64,000 nucleotides of DNA from Kineosporia sp. NBRC 101731 (GCF_030269305.1 NZ_BSTC01000002.1:434001-498000); one strand, 5' to 3'; counted from the stretch's first letter, positions 24,679-33,330 are shown. The notes: a model not told the origin generated them from the letters alone. Made by a program: numbers and translations.

Positions 24679-25520
24679 CACCCACTCCGCGCCGTTCCGC
24701 TCTCTACATCCCCGGGTCCAACGAGCGGGCGCTGGAGAAGGCGAAGAACCTGCCGGCCGACGTGCTGCTGCTCGATCTGGAGGACGCCGTCGCGCCCGAG
24801 GCCAAACCGGCCGCCCGGGAACGGGTCTGCGCGCTGGTCGCGACGAAGGCCTACGGGTCTCGGGAAGTGGTGATCCGGGTGAACGCCCCCGGCACCCCGT
24901 GGCACACCGACGACCTCGCCGCCGTGGCCTCGGCCGGGCCGTCGGCCGTGCTGGTGCCCAAGGTGTCGTCCCCCGCGACCGTGCACGAGGTCGAGGCAGC
25001 CCTGCCGGGCGACCTCCCGATCTGGGCGATGCTCGAGACCCCCGCGGCCCTGTTCTCCGCCGCGCCGATCGCCGCGGCCTCCGAGCGGCTCACCGTGCTC
25101 GTGCTGGGCACCAACGACCTGGCGAACGAGCTGCACGCCGAGGCCGTGCCCGGGCGCGCCCCGCTGATCACCGGCATCCAGCTGGCCCTGCTCGGAGGCC
25201 GGGCCGCGGGCAAGGTCGTGCTCGACGGCGTCTACAACGACGTGAAAGACCTGGCCGGGTTCGAGGCCGAGTGCGTGCAGGGCCGGCAGTTCGGCTTCGA
25301 CGGCAAGACCCTGATCCACCCGGCCCAGGTCGAACCGTGCAACCGGGTGTTCTCCCCGTCGGCGGAACAGATCGCGCAGAGCCGGGAGATCCTCGCGGCC
25401 TGGGACGAGGCGGTGGCCGCGGGGCGCGGGGTGGCCACGGTGAACGGGCGGCTGATCGAGAACCTGCACGTGGCCAACGCCCGGCGAATCCTGTCCCGGG
25501 CCGAAAACCTGGGGTCGTAA
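24675..25520 (+). CDS. CitE-like CoA ester lyase or malyl-CoA thioesterase
   Basis: The 281-residue protein begins RRSALYIPGSNERALEKAKN and shows LLDLEDAVAPEAKPAAR, RVNAPGTPW, AMLETPAAL, LGTNDLANEL and GFDGKTLIHPAQV, all marks of the citrate lyase beta/CitE family. Its ATG overlaps the upstream stop (ATGA). Members act as citramalyl-CoA or malyl-CoA lyases or, in Mcl2, as a thioesterase; sequence alone does not decide. It ends 35 bp before the palindromic repeat. Confidence 0.83.
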   Translation: MTPTPRRSALYIPGSNERALEKAKNLPADVLLLDLEDAVAPEAKPAARERVCALVATKAYGSREVVIRVNAPGTPWHTDDLAAVASAGPSAVLVPKVSSPATVHEVEAALPGDLPIWAMLETPAALFSAAPIAAASERLTVLVLGTNDLANELHAEAVPGRAPLITGIQLALLGGRAAGKVVLDGVYNDVKDLAGFEAECVQGRQFGFDGKTLIHPAQVEPCNRVFSPSAEQIAQSREILAAWDEAVAAGRGVATVNGRLIENLHVANARRILSRAENLGS

Positions 25521-25554
25521 CCACGACCTGGGCCGAAGGCCCCTCAAGATCCTT

Positions 25555-25602
25555 TTCGTGATCATGCAAAACCTCCCCGGGGAGGTTTTGCATGATCACG
25601 AA
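25555..25602. repeat. perfect 48-bp palindrome (copy 2 of the repeat family)
   Basis: The two 24-bp arms (25555-25578, 25579-25602) are exactly complementary with no loop. The arm reads TTCGTGATCATGC, AAAACC, TCCCC. The arms match those of the element at 15616-15698. The stop codon of the convergent EamA gene (25596-25598) lies in its right arm. Confidence 0.95.
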
Positions 25603-26600
25603 CGAGGTTGGGGGGCCTCCACACTTTGTTCGTGATCATGCTGTCCCCCAGCCCCTGGGAGGCCAGGAGGTGCCCCCACTTCCCCGACAGGATCTCCCAG
25701 GTCACCGGCGCGCGACCGCACCACGACCACCAGCCCCAGCAACATCAGCACGGCGCCGGGCAGGACGGCGAGCGGGGGTGCCTCGCCCAGGTAGGCCCAG
25801 GCCAGCAGGGACGCACCGGGCACCTCCAGCAGGATCGCGAGGGCCAGCGGGGTGGCGCCGACGTGCGGCAGCGTGACGTTGAACAGGGTGTGACCGAGCA
25901 CCTGGGCGGCGATCGTGACCGTGACGATCTCCAGCCAGGTGCGGGTGGAGAAGCCGGTGAGCTGCGTGCCGGAGACCAGGGCCGCGGGCAGCAGCACCGT
26001 CGCACAGGCCGCGTAGGCGACGAGCGTGTAGACGGCGGGCGACGTGGTCCGCATGACCTGGGTGCCGGCCAGCATGTAGACGGCCATCGCCGCCGCGGCG
26101 AAGAGCGCGAGGCCGTCACCCGCGAGCGCCCGGCCGGAGCGACCGGCGTCCACACCCGTGATCGCCACGACGCCCACCATCGACACCCCCACACCGATCA
26201 GCACCGCGCGGGGCACGGGCACGCGCCGGGCCAGGTCGAAGCCCACGGTGAGGATCGGGGTGGTGGAGACCAGGGCCGTGGAGGCGGCCACACTGGTCAT
26301 CCGCAGACTCGCGAACCAGCTGGTGAAGTGCGCGGCGAGCACCAGTCCGGAGACGACAGCCAGCCAGAACGTCTTGCGCTCCAACCCGGCCAAACCGTGG
26401 CGATCACGAAATAGGGCCCAGACGCCACTGATTCCGGCGCCGGCGAGGTTGCGCCAGAACGCGATCGCCACCACCGGCGCCAGCGATCCCGCCGTGATCG
26501 GCCCGGACGAGGAGACACCGGCCACGGCAACGGCAACGAGGATCCAGGCGCGAAGGGGAGTCACGGCTCCACTCGTACCAGAGCCCGAAGTCACGGCCAC
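25596..26600 (-). CDS. EamA/DMT-family transporter
   Basis: The 334-residue protein has ten predicted membrane helices in two EamA halves (about 15-140 and 155-295). Relatives export amino acids or metabolites; the substrate is unknown. The last 35 residues (DLGDPVGEVGAPPGLPGAGG, then QHDHEQ) are not like the family and run through a repeat half-site at 25629-25642 into the palindrome, which supplies the TGA stop. The original stop was probably lost. The start is not certain. Confidence 0.86.
   Translation of the reverse strand: MAVTSGSGTSGAVTPLRAWILVAVAVAGVSSSGPITAGSLAPVVAIAFWRNLAGAGISGVWALFRDRHGLAGLERKTFWLAVVSGLVLAAHFTSWFASLRMTSVAASTALVSTTPILTVGFDLARRVPVPRAVLIGVGVSMVGVVAITGVDAGRSGRALAGDGLALFAAAAMAVYMLAGTQVMRTTSPAVYTLVAYAACATVLLPAALVSGTQLTGFSTRTWLEIVTVTIAAQVLGHTLFNVTLPHVGATPLALAILLEVPGASLLAWAYLGEAPPLAVLPGAVLMLLGLVVVVRSRAGDLGDPVGEVGAPPGLPGAGGQHDHEQSVEAPQPRS
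25629..25642. repeat. half copy of the palindromic repeat inside the EamA 3' end
   Basis: TTCGTGATCATGCT matches the first 13 bases of the 48-bp palindrome that begins 74 bp to the left. It is translated in the EamA gene as QHDHEQ-type codons. Confidence 0.75.
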
Positions 26601-26690
26601 GCGGTGATCAGGTCACGTCCCGGCCACAGCTGGGTCGCAGACCGCCCGGAGCGGGCGGAACTACCAGACACCTGTGGCACGCTCGCAGAT

Positions 26691-27278
26691 GTGACCGCCC
26701 AACCCGCTCCCGGCCACGGGCAGCAGCAACTGCGCCGGCCGCTGTCCCCGGTCGAGGCGGCGCTGGTGGCCGAGGCCTGCAGCCGTAGTGACGTGGTCTG
26801 GGTCAAGCCCGGGGGCACCGCGCGCTACCAGGCGGTCTGGCACACCTGGCACGACGATGCGGTGGCCCTGGTCTACGGCGCGGGTGAGCAGATGCTCCCG
26901 GTGCTGACCGGCGAGGTCGAGGTGATGGCCCGGAGCAAGGACACCGGCGCGGCCGTCATCGGTTTCCTCGCCCACGTGGACACGCTGACCTCGCACACCC
27001 CGGAGTGGGACGCGGCGGCGACCGTCCTGTCCACGGCGCGTCTCAACGCTGTCGACGTGGCGCAGCAGCGTGAGCGCTGGGCGTCCGGCGCGGTGGTCTC
27101 GCTGTTGCGCCCGATCGCGGTGACCGTGGCGGCGCAGGGCGACGACTCCACCCCGACCGGATCGTTGCCCGTGCTCGGCGGTCCGGGTACCACCACCGAG
27201 AAGCCGCCCTTCCATCTGGGCAGCCGCCTGCGGCGGGCGCTGCGGCTGCGCCGGCGCAACGACGACGACCAGAATTGA
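26691..27278 (+). CDS. hypothetical protein, possibly split-barrel fold
   Basis: From GTG 26691 the protein has 195 residues. The core (SRSDVVWVKPGGTARYQAVW, DAVALVYGAGEQMLPVLTGEVEV) looks like a beta-barrel of the pyridoxamine-oxidase-like superfamily, but that is a weak resemblance. The C terminus is basic (SRLRRALRLRRR). I chose this start because the 29 residues upstream look random; a CACGCT lies 7 nt before GTG. A hairpin follows the stop. Confidence 0.6.
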   Translation: MTAQPAPGHGQQQLRRPLSPVEAALVAEACSRSDVVWVKPGGTARYQAVWHTWHDDAVALVYGAGEQMLPVLTGEVEVMARSKDTGAAVIGFLAHVDTLTSHTPEWDAAATVLSTARLNAVDVAQQRERWASGAVVSLLRPIAVTVAAQGDDSTPTGSLPVLGGPGTTTEKPPFHLGSRLRRALRLRRRNDDDQN

Positions 27279-27286
27279 GGACGAGG

Positions 27287-27305
27287 GTGAGCCTTCGTGG
27301 CTCAC
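27287..27305 (+). terminator. small hairpin after the 26.7-kb gene
   Basis: GTGAGCC (27287-27293) and GGCTCAC (27299-27305) pair around TTCGT. No U-tract is present. It may end the upstream transcript or lie in the leader of the MgtE-N gene. Confidence 0.5.
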
Positions 27306-27412
27306 TCACCTTGCTCGCCGGTAGGCGAACCCCGCCGGAGAAGCTCGACATCGTTCTTCATCGGTGATCCACGCCACCACAGCCCCAGCGAGCCGATCTG
27401 GACCCTGCCGCC

Positions 27413-27418
27413 TAGTGT
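27413..27418 (+). promoter_or_regulatory. leaderless -10 element of the MgtE-N gene
   Basis: TAGTGT is followed by 7 nt and GTG 27426. The identical hexamer and spacing precede the diguanylate cyclase gene at 47161. Confidence 0.6.
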
Positions 27419-27425
27419 GAGGCGC

Positions 27426-28709
27426 GTGGGTGCTGCCGCGAACCGGGTTTTTGTCGCGCGGATGGCCGGTCTGGCCGTCTTCGACCCGCTCGGCGATCAG
27501 GTCGGGAGGGTCCGCGACGTCATTGTCATGTTCCGGCCGGGCAAGCCGATCCGCGTGGTCGGGCTCATGGTCGAGGTGGTCGGGCGTCGTCGGGTGTTCC
27601 TGCCGATGACCCGCGTGACCAACATCGACGCCGGTCAGGTCATCACCACCGGCCTGGTGAACATGCGCCGCTTCGAGCAGAGGCCGACCGAGACGCTGGT
27701 GCTGGGCGAGCTGCTCGACCGCACCGTGACGTTGCGGGAGGACGACAGCCGGGTCGTCATCGAAGACGTTGCCATGCAGCCGAGCCGGACGAAGGAATGG
27801 CGGCTGTGCCGGGCCTACGTGCGCCGGGTCCGGCCGGGCCGGTTCGCCCGCAAGGGTGAAGCCTTCGTCGTCGACATTGACGATCTCGAGGGTTTCGGCA
27901 TCGTCGAGGAACGGCAGGGTGCCGCCAACCTGCTGGCCGCGTTCGAGGGGCTGAAGGCCGCCGACCTGGCCGAGGTGATCCACGAGCTGGCCCCCAAACG
28001 CCGGCACGAGGTGGCATCGGCGCTGACCGACGACCGGCTGGCCGACGTGCTGGAGGAGCTGCCCGAAGAGGCGCAGGTCGAGATCCTCACCGCGCTGGAG
28101 TCCGGCCGGGCCGCCGACGTGCTCGAGGCGATGCAGCCCGACGATGCCGCCGACCTGCTCTCCGAGCTGCCGCTGGACCAGCGCGATCAGCTGCTGGAGC
28201 TGATGGAGCCGGACGAGGCCGAGGACGTGCGCCGGCTGCTGGCCTACGACGACGACACCGCCGGCGGCCTGATGACGCCGGAGCCCGTGGTGCTGCCGCC
28301 GGACGCCGCGATCGCCGAGGCCCTGGCCCGGGTGCGCCGTGCCGACCTCTCCCCCGCCGTGGCCGCGGCCGTGTTCGTCTGCCGCCCGCCCCTGGAGACC
28401 CCGACCGGCAAGTACCTGGGCATGGTGCACATCCAGCGCCTGCTGCGTGAGCCCCCGCACCAGTCCATCGGCTCGATCATGGACAAGGACGTCAAGGCGC
28501 TGCCCACGCACGCGACCCTGGAGCAGGTGGCGCGGGTGATGGCGCACTACAACCTGGTGTCGGCTCCGATCGCCGACGAGACCGGCCGGCTGGTGGGCGC
28601 GGTCACCGTGGACGACGTGCTCGACCACCTGCTGCCGCGGCACTGGCGCGAAGACCCGGCCGACCTGCGAGACGCCGGGATGACCGGGGAGATCCCGCGT
28701 GTCTTCTGA
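27426..28709 (+). CDS. MgtE N-domain / CBS-domain protein without membrane channel
   Basis: The 427-residue protein starts with a PRC-barrel-like domain (VFVARMAGLAVFDPLGDQVGRVRDV). MgtE-N helical repeats (DVLEELPEEAQVEILTALES, AADLLSELPLDQRDQLLELM) at roughly 175-270 follow, then two CBS domains (to about 415). It ends there, with no membrane channel, so it cannot transport Mg2+ alone. It resembles Rv1232c, next to the same DUF1003 gene. It may sense Mg2+ or nucleotides and gate the DUF1003 partner. The start at 27426 is preferred over 27297 by the -10 spacing and family N terminus. Confidence 0.85.
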   Translation: MGAAANRVFVARMAGLAVFDPLGDQVGRVRDVIVMFRPGKPIRVVGLMVEVVGRRRVFLPMTRVTNIDAGQVITTGLVNMRRFEQRPTETLVLGELLDRTVTLREDDSRVVIEDVAMQPSRTKEWRLCRAYVRRVRPGRFARKGEAFVVDIDDLEGFGIVEERQGAANLLAAFEGLKAADLAEVIHELAPKRRHEVASALTDDRLADVLEELPEEAQVEILTALESGRAADVLEAMQPDDAADLLSELPLDQRDQLLELMEPDEAEDVRRLLAYDDDTAGGLMTPEPVVLPPDAAIAEALARVRRADLSPAVAAAVFVCRPPLETPTGKYLGMVHIQRLLREPPHQSIGSIMDKDVKALPTHATLEQVARVMAHYNLVSAPIADETGRLVGAVTVDDVLDHLLPRHWREDPADLRDAGMTGEIPRVF

Positions 28710-29526
28710 TCGCGCCCGCCTCGACCGCCCGGTCTCCGGGCGCAGCCGCCCCGACCGCAAGCGCTCTGGTAAGAAGCGCTCGGCCAAGGCCCGTAACGAG
28801 CAGCGGCCCCGGACCTCGGAACGGGAGTCCGGCGGTGTCGCGCAGTGGTTCCGGCGGGTCACCTCATCGGCGGGCAGCGGTCTGGACTCCCCGCTCGACG
28901 CCTCACGGCGCAATCGCCGCACCGCCCCGGCACTGGACACCGAACGGTTCGGCCGGGCCTCCGAGCGCTTCGCCCGCTTCATGGGAACGGCATCGTTCCT
29001 GATCGGGATGACGGTGTTCGTCGGCGGCTGGCTGGCCTGGAACTGGATGGCCCCCGAGAACCTGCAGTTCGACCCGCGACGGCTGAACTTCACCCTGATG
29101 ACGCTGCTGCTGAGCCTGCAGGCCTCCTACGCGGCCCCGCTGATCCTGCTGGCCCAGAACCGCCAGGCCGACCGCGACCGGGTGTCCGCGGAGCAGGACC
29201 GGAACCGGGCCGAACGCTCCCTGGCCGACACCGAGTACCTGGCCCGCGAGGTGGCCGCGCTGCGGATCGCGCTGAACGAGGTCGCCACCCGGGACTTCGT
29301 CCGCTCGGAGCTGCGGACGCTGCTGGAGGAGTTCGGCGACCGGCCGGTCTCGTCGCGGCCCAAGAAGAAGACCCCGAAGTCACAGAAAGACGTCAAGGAC
29401 TCCCCGAACGGCGGCTCGAACGGCTCGATCCGATCTGCTCTGCCCGTCCGTGACAACGGTACGGAGTCGAACGATCACCGTTCCGGCTTAATAAATGACT
29501 CGGCGGTGCCGACAGAGAGTTCGTGA
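28699..29526 (+). CDS. DUF1003 membrane protein
   Basis: The 275-residue protein has a basic, disordered N terminus (about 1-75), then the DUF1003 core with two membrane helices: about 95-113 (TASFLIGMTVFVGGWLAWNW) and 130-152 (FTLMTLLLSLQASYAAPLIL). A helical coiled segment (DRDRVSAEQDRNRAERSLADTEYLA) and a Lys/Ser/Asn tail follow. Its GTG start overlaps the MgtE-N stop by 11 nt, and its stop overlaps the GspE start by 4 nt, so three genes are translationally coupled. Function unknown; conserved pairing with MgtE-N suggests a joint role in divalent-cation handling. Confidence 0.85.
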   Translation: MSSDRARLDRPVSGRSRPDRKRSGKKRSAKARNEQRPRTSERESGGVAQWFRRVTSSAGSGLDSPLDASRRNRRTAPALDTERFGRASERFARFMGTASFLIGMTVFVGGWLAWNWMAPENLQFDPRRLNFTLMTLLLSLQASYAAPLILLAQNRQADRDRVSAEQDRNRAERSLADTEYLAREVAALRIALNEVATRDFVRSELRTLLEEFGDRPVSSRPKKKTPKSQKDVKDSPNGGSNGSIRSALPVRDNGTESNDHRSGLINDSAVPTESS

Positions 29527-31448
29527 CGACGACCCCTCCGGGCGCCGGGGTTCAGCCCGGCCCAGCCCGCCAGCCCGGTCAGTCGCCACCCGCTGGGCGC
29601 AGACGACTCGGTGACGTGCTGGTGGACTCCGGTCTCCTCACCGCCGCACAGCTCGAACTCGCCCTGGCCGACCAGCGCCGCCCCGACGCCCCGCGCCGCA
29701 GGCTCGGGCAGGTGGTGTCCGACCTCGGTTTCGCCACCGAGCGCGATGTCGCCGAGGCCCTGGCCAAGTTGCTGGGCCTGCAGATCGTCGATCTCTCCCG
29801 CACGATGCCCGCCCCCGACGTGGTGCGGTTGCTGCCCCGGGCGGTGGCCGAGCGCACCCGCGTTCTCGTGCTCGACCGCACGTCCAAGGGCCTGCTGGTG
29901 GCCGCCGCCGACCCCACGAACGTGCTCGCGCTCGACGATGTGAAGCTCTACACCCGTAGCGCTGACATCACGGTGATGGTGGCCACGGACAGCCAGATCC
30001 GGGACCAGCTGGCCCGGGCCTGGTCGCTCGGTTCCGACTCCAGCGCCGTCTCGATGGCCGAGGAGAGCATCGAGGAGGACGAGGCCGACCTCACGTCCCT
30101 GGGCACCGCCGACGACGAGGCACCCATCGTCAAGCTGGTGAACCGCATCTTCGGCGACGCCGTGCGGCTTCGCGCCTCCGACATCCACGTCGAGGTCCAG
30201 CGCGAGGTGCTGCGCGTGCGGTACCGCATCGACGGTCTGCTGCGCGACGTGATGAACGCTCCGCGCCGCATCGCCACCTCGGTGATCAGCCGGATCAAGA
30301 TCATGTCGGGTCTGGACATCTCCGAGCGCCGGATCCCGCAGGACGGCCGTACCCGCATCGTGGTCGAGGGCATGTCCATCGACTGCCGCGTCAGCACCCT
30401 GCCGAGCCTTCACGGTGAGAAGGTCGTCATCCGGCTGCTGACCCGCGGCGACGAGGTGCCCACCCTGTCGCAGCTGGGTTTCGAACCCGACCAGCTGGCC
30501 AACTTCGAGGCATCGCTGGCCGTACCGCAGGGTCTGGTGCTGATCACCGGCCCCACCGGATCGGGCAAGACGAACACCCTGTACTCCGCGATCGCGCAGA
30601 TCAGCGACCCTGAGAAGAACATCGTCACGCTCGAGGACCCGGTCGAGGTGCAGCTGCCCGGGATCACCCAGGTGGGTGCGAACGCCAAGATCGGCATGAC
30701 CTTCGCAGCCGGCCTGCGCTCGATCCTGCGGCAGGACCCCGACATCATCCTGGTCGGTGAGGTCCGCGACGAGGAGACCGCCGAGCTGGCCCTGACCGCG
30801 TCCATCACCGGTCACCTGGTGCTGACCACGCTGCACACCAACTCGGCCGTGGCCGCCCTGACCCGTCTGGTCGACATGGGTGTTGAACCGTTCCTCGTCG
30901 CGTCGTCGCTGACCTGCGCGATCGCGCAGCGTCTGGTGCGCACGCCGTGCTCCAGCTGCATCGCGCCCTACGTCCCCTCACGGGACACCCTGACCGTGCT
31001 CGGGCTGCTGCCCTCCGACCTGGAGGGCGCCACCCCGAAGATGGGCACCGGCTGCCCGGAGTGCGGCGGCACCGGCTACAAGGGCCGCACCGCCGTCTAC
31101 GAGGTGCTCGTCGTGGACAACACGATGCGCCAGGTGCTGATGAAAGACGCCAGCGAGGCCTCGATCGCGGCGGCCGCGCGGCAGGCTGGGATGTCCACGC
31201 TGCGCAACTCCGGGCTGGCCAAGGCCCGGCAGGGAAAGACCACCTACGAAGAGGTCATCCGGGTCACGCACTCCGACTCCGAGGCCACCCACTCGTGCCC
31301 GAAGTGCGGCAAGCACGTCTCCGAGGACATGGTGGCCTGCCCGTACTGCGCGACGAACCTCGACCGTGGGCACTGCCAGAACTGTGGCCGGGCGCTCGAG
31401 GAGGACTGGCGGGTCTGCCCCTACTGCCGGACCGCGGTCGTCACCTAA
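29523..31448 (+). CDS. PilB/GspE-family secretion ATPase with C-terminal zinc ribbons
   Basis: The 641-residue ATPase has an N-terminal MshEN domain (about 25-160) with RRRLGDVLVDSGLLTAAQLE, a motif type that binds c-di-GMP. The motor follows, with Walker A GPTGSGKT at 343-350, the Asp box, Walker B ILVGEVRDEET and the His box. A tetracysteine (CSSC, CPEC, about 475-515) comes next. Unusually, the chain ends with a double zinc ribbon (CPKCGKHV, CPYCATNL, CQNCGRAL, CPYCRTAV). It powers type IV pilus or type II secretion assembly, but no pilC, pilT or pilin gene is nearby. It is coupled to DUF1003 by a GTGA overlap. Confidence 0.92.
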   Translation: MTTTPPGAGVQPGPARQPGQSPPAGRRRLGDVLVDSGLLTAAQLELALADQRRPDAPRRRLGQVVSDLGFATERDVAEALAKLLGLQIVDLSRTMPAPDVVRLLPRAVAERTRVLVLDRTSKGLLVAAADPTNVLALDDVKLYTRSADITVMVATDSQIRDQLARAWSLGSDSSAVSMAEESIEEDEADLTSLGTADDEAPIVKLVNRIFGDAVRLRASDIHVEVQREVLRVRYRIDGLLRDVMNAPRRIATSVISRIKIMSGLDISERRIPQDGRTRIVVEGMSIDCRVSTLPSLHGEKVVIRLLTRGDEVPTLSQLGFEPDQLANFEASLAVPQGLVLITGPTGSGKTNTLYSAIAQISDPEKNIVTLEDPVEVQLPGITQVGANAKIGMTFAAGLRSILRQDPDIILVGEVRDEETAELALTASITGHLVLTTLHTNSAVAALTRLVDMGVEPFLVASSLTCAIAQRLVRTPCSSCIAPYVPSRDTLTVLGLLPSDLEGATPKMGTGCPECGGTGYKGRTAVYEVLVVDNTMRQVLMKDASEASIAAAARQAGMSTLRNSGLAKARQGKTTYEEVIRVTHSDSEATHSCPKCGKHVSEDMVACPYCATNLDRGHCQNCGRALEEDWRVCPYCRTAVVT

Positions 31449-32038
31449 GGCTTCTGACCAGCCTCTTTGATCAGGAGGGCCAGCTGGTCGGCAACCTCGG
31501 CGGAGAGGGCGCTCAGTTCGTGGACCTGTTCGTCGGTCCAGACCCGGGGCTTGTGGTCGATCGCGCACAGGGCCCCGACCACCTGGTGGTCGTCACCGGC
31601 GATCAGGGGCACCCCCGCGTAGGCGATGACCCCGAGCTCCATGATCGCGAGATTGTCCGCGACCGACGGGTCGTCGTGGGCGTTGTCCACCACGAACGGC
31701 CGGCCGGAGGTCACCACGTGCTGGCAGAACGAATGGGTCAGAGGTGTCCAGCGCTCGCTGGACCAGGGCTCGGCCAGGCCGAAAGCTCCCGGCAGGGCCT
31801 GGCCCTCTCCGTCGACCAGCGACACCAGGGCGACCGGGCTACCCAGCCGCTGGGCCGTGCGCACGCACAGCTCGTCGAGACTCGGTACTGCGCCCGCGGG
31901 TAGCGGGGTCCGTGGCGGCAGTTCCACCACACCTCCAAGGTCGTACAAGGTCGTACCGGCCGACGCTGATTCACCCCCGCCGGCCCGGATCATCAACAAC
32001 GTGGGCACCCCCGGGCCCGCAACCATCCTGCGGGACAT
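31445..32038 (-). CDS. GAF-domain protein
   Basis: The 197-residue protein has a single GAF domain (about 45-190): SLDELCVRTAQRLGSPVALVSLVDGEGQ, THSFCQHVVTSGRPFVVDNAHDDP and GVIAYAGVPLIAGDDHQVVGALCAID. Such free-standing GAF proteins sense small molecules or light-type cofactors, and some have partner GGDEF or kinase proteins; the ligand is not readable. There is no output domain. The start is uncertain; no ribosome site is seen before 32038. It is convergent with GspE with a shared CTAA stop. Confidence 0.75.
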   Translation of the reverse strand: MSRRMVAGPGVPTLLMIRAGGGESASAGTTLYDLGGVVELPPRTPLPAGAVPSLDELCVRTAQRLGSPVALVSLVDGEGQALPGAFGLAEPWSSERWTPLTHSFCQHVVTSGRPFVVDNAHDDPSVADNLAIMELGVIAYAGVPLIAGDDHQVVGALCAIDHKPRVWTDEQVHELSALSAEVADQLALLIKEAGQKP

Positions 32039-32128
32039 GCTGACGTTCCGCGCGCTGAATCGTTGCCCCGGCCTCGGCCGGGCACTGCCCGGCCACTGTC
32101 CGCGTGCTCGGCCGCCTCCCCGGCGTCA

Positions 32129-32134
32129 TACCAT
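32129..32134 (+). promoter_or_regulatory. leaderless -10 element of mrp
   Basis: TACCAT is followed by 6 nt (CGACTC) and ATG 32141, with no Shine-Dalgarno. Confidence 0.55.
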
Positions 32135-32140
32135 CGACTC

Positions 32141-33271
32141 ATGCCAGCGCCGCTGCTCGATGCCGTCCACGCCGCTCTCTCCACGGTCAACGATCCCGAG
32201 ATCCGTCGCCCGATCACCGAACTCGACATGATCGAATCCGTCGACATCGACGGCTCCACGGTCCGGGTCAACGTGCTGCTGACGGTCGCCGGCTGCCCCA
32301 TGAAAGAGCGGCTCACGGCCGATGTGAAGGCGGCCGTCCTGGGCGTTGCCGGGGTTTCGGAGGTCGGGGTCTCGCTCGGCGTGATGTCCGACGACCAGCG
32401 CGGCACGCTGCGCGAGAAGCTGCGCGGCGGGCAGGCGACCAAGGAGATCCCGTTCGCCAAACCCGGCTCGCTGACCCGTATCTACGCGGTCGCGTCGGGC
32501 AAGGGCGGCGTGGGCAAGTCGTCGATCACGGTCAACCTGGCCGCGGCGATGGCGGCCGACGGGCTCGCCGTGGGTGTGCTCGACGCCGATGTCTACGGCT
32601 TCTCGGTGCCCCGCATGCTCGGCGTGGACCGCCCGCCCACCCGCGTGGACGACATGATCCTGCCGCCGGTCTCGCACGATGTGAAGGTCATCTCGATCGG
32701 CATGTTCGTGCCCGGCAACCAGCCGGTGGTGTGGCGTGGACCGATGCTGCACCGGGCGCTGGAGCAGTTCCTCACCGACGTGTTCTGGGGCGACCTCGAC
32801 GTGCTCCTGCTCGACCTGCCGCCCGGCACCGGCGACATCGCGATCAGCACGGCCCAGCTGCTGCCGACCGCGGAGATCCTGGTGGTCACCACTCCGCAGA
32901 CCGCCGCGGCCGAGGTGGCCGAACGGGCCGGGTCGATCGCCCTGCAGACCAAGCAGCAGATCGTCGGTGTGGTCGAGAACATGTCCTGGCTGGAGCAGCC
33001 CGACGGCACCCGGCTGGAGATCTTCGGGTCCGGCGGGGGCCAGGCCGTGGCCGACTCCCTCGGGCAGTCGATCGGCTCGCCGGTGCCGCTGCTCGGCCAG
33101 ATCCCGCTCGACGTCTCGCTGCGCGAGGGTGGCGACAACGGGGTGCCCGTGGTGCGCTCCCACCCGGACAGCGCCGCCGCCGTGGCGCTGTCGGGCGTGG
33201 CCCGCAAGCTCGGGCACCGCGCCCGGGGGCTGGCCGGACGCTCGCTCGGTCTGACACCGACCGGTCGCTGA
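32141..33271 (+). CDS. mrp: Mrp/NBP35-family iron-sulfur carrier ATPase (ApbC-like)
   Basis: The 376-residue protein has an N-terminal MIP18/DUF59 domain (about 1-90) and a P-loop ATPase with Walker A SGKGGVGKSS (residues 119-128), plus PPGTGDIAIS. It carries or inserts Fe-S clusters. The CxxC of many Mrp proteins is not present: the region reads SWLEQPDGTRLEIFGSGGGQ, so any cluster must be held differently. The start at 32141 is chosen over 32063 because the -10 element is right before it and the family starts there. It faces tatB across a terminator. Confidence 0.93.
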   Translation: MPAPLLDAVHAALSTVNDPEIRRPITELDMIESVDIDGSTVRVNVLLTVAGCPMKERLTADVKAAVLGVAGVSEVGVSLGVMSDDQRGTLREKLRGGQATKEIPFAKPGSLTRIYAVASGKGGVGKSSITVNLAAAMAADGLAVGVLDADVYGFSVPRMLGVDRPPTRVDDMILPPVSHDVKVISIGMFVPGNQPVVWRGPMLHRALEQFLTDVFWGDLDVLLLDLPPGTGDIAISTAQLLPTAEILVVTTPQTAAAEVAERAGSIALQTKQQIVGVVENMSWLEQPDGTRLEIFGSGGGQAVADSLGQSIGSPVPLLGQIPLDVSLREGGDNGVPVVRSHPDSAAAVALSGVARKLGHRARGLAGRSLGLTPTGR

Positions 33272-33290
33272 GCTCTTCTTCTCCCCTATG

Positions 33291-33330
33291 CGTGAAAGCC
33301 CTCCGCAGATCTCTGCGGAGGGCTTTCACG
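33291..33330. terminator. strong bidirectional terminator after mrp
   Basis: CGTGAAAGCCCTCCGCAGA (33291-33309) and TCTGCGGAGGGCTTTCACG (33312-33330) pair over 19 bp with only a TC loop. Confidence 0.9.
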
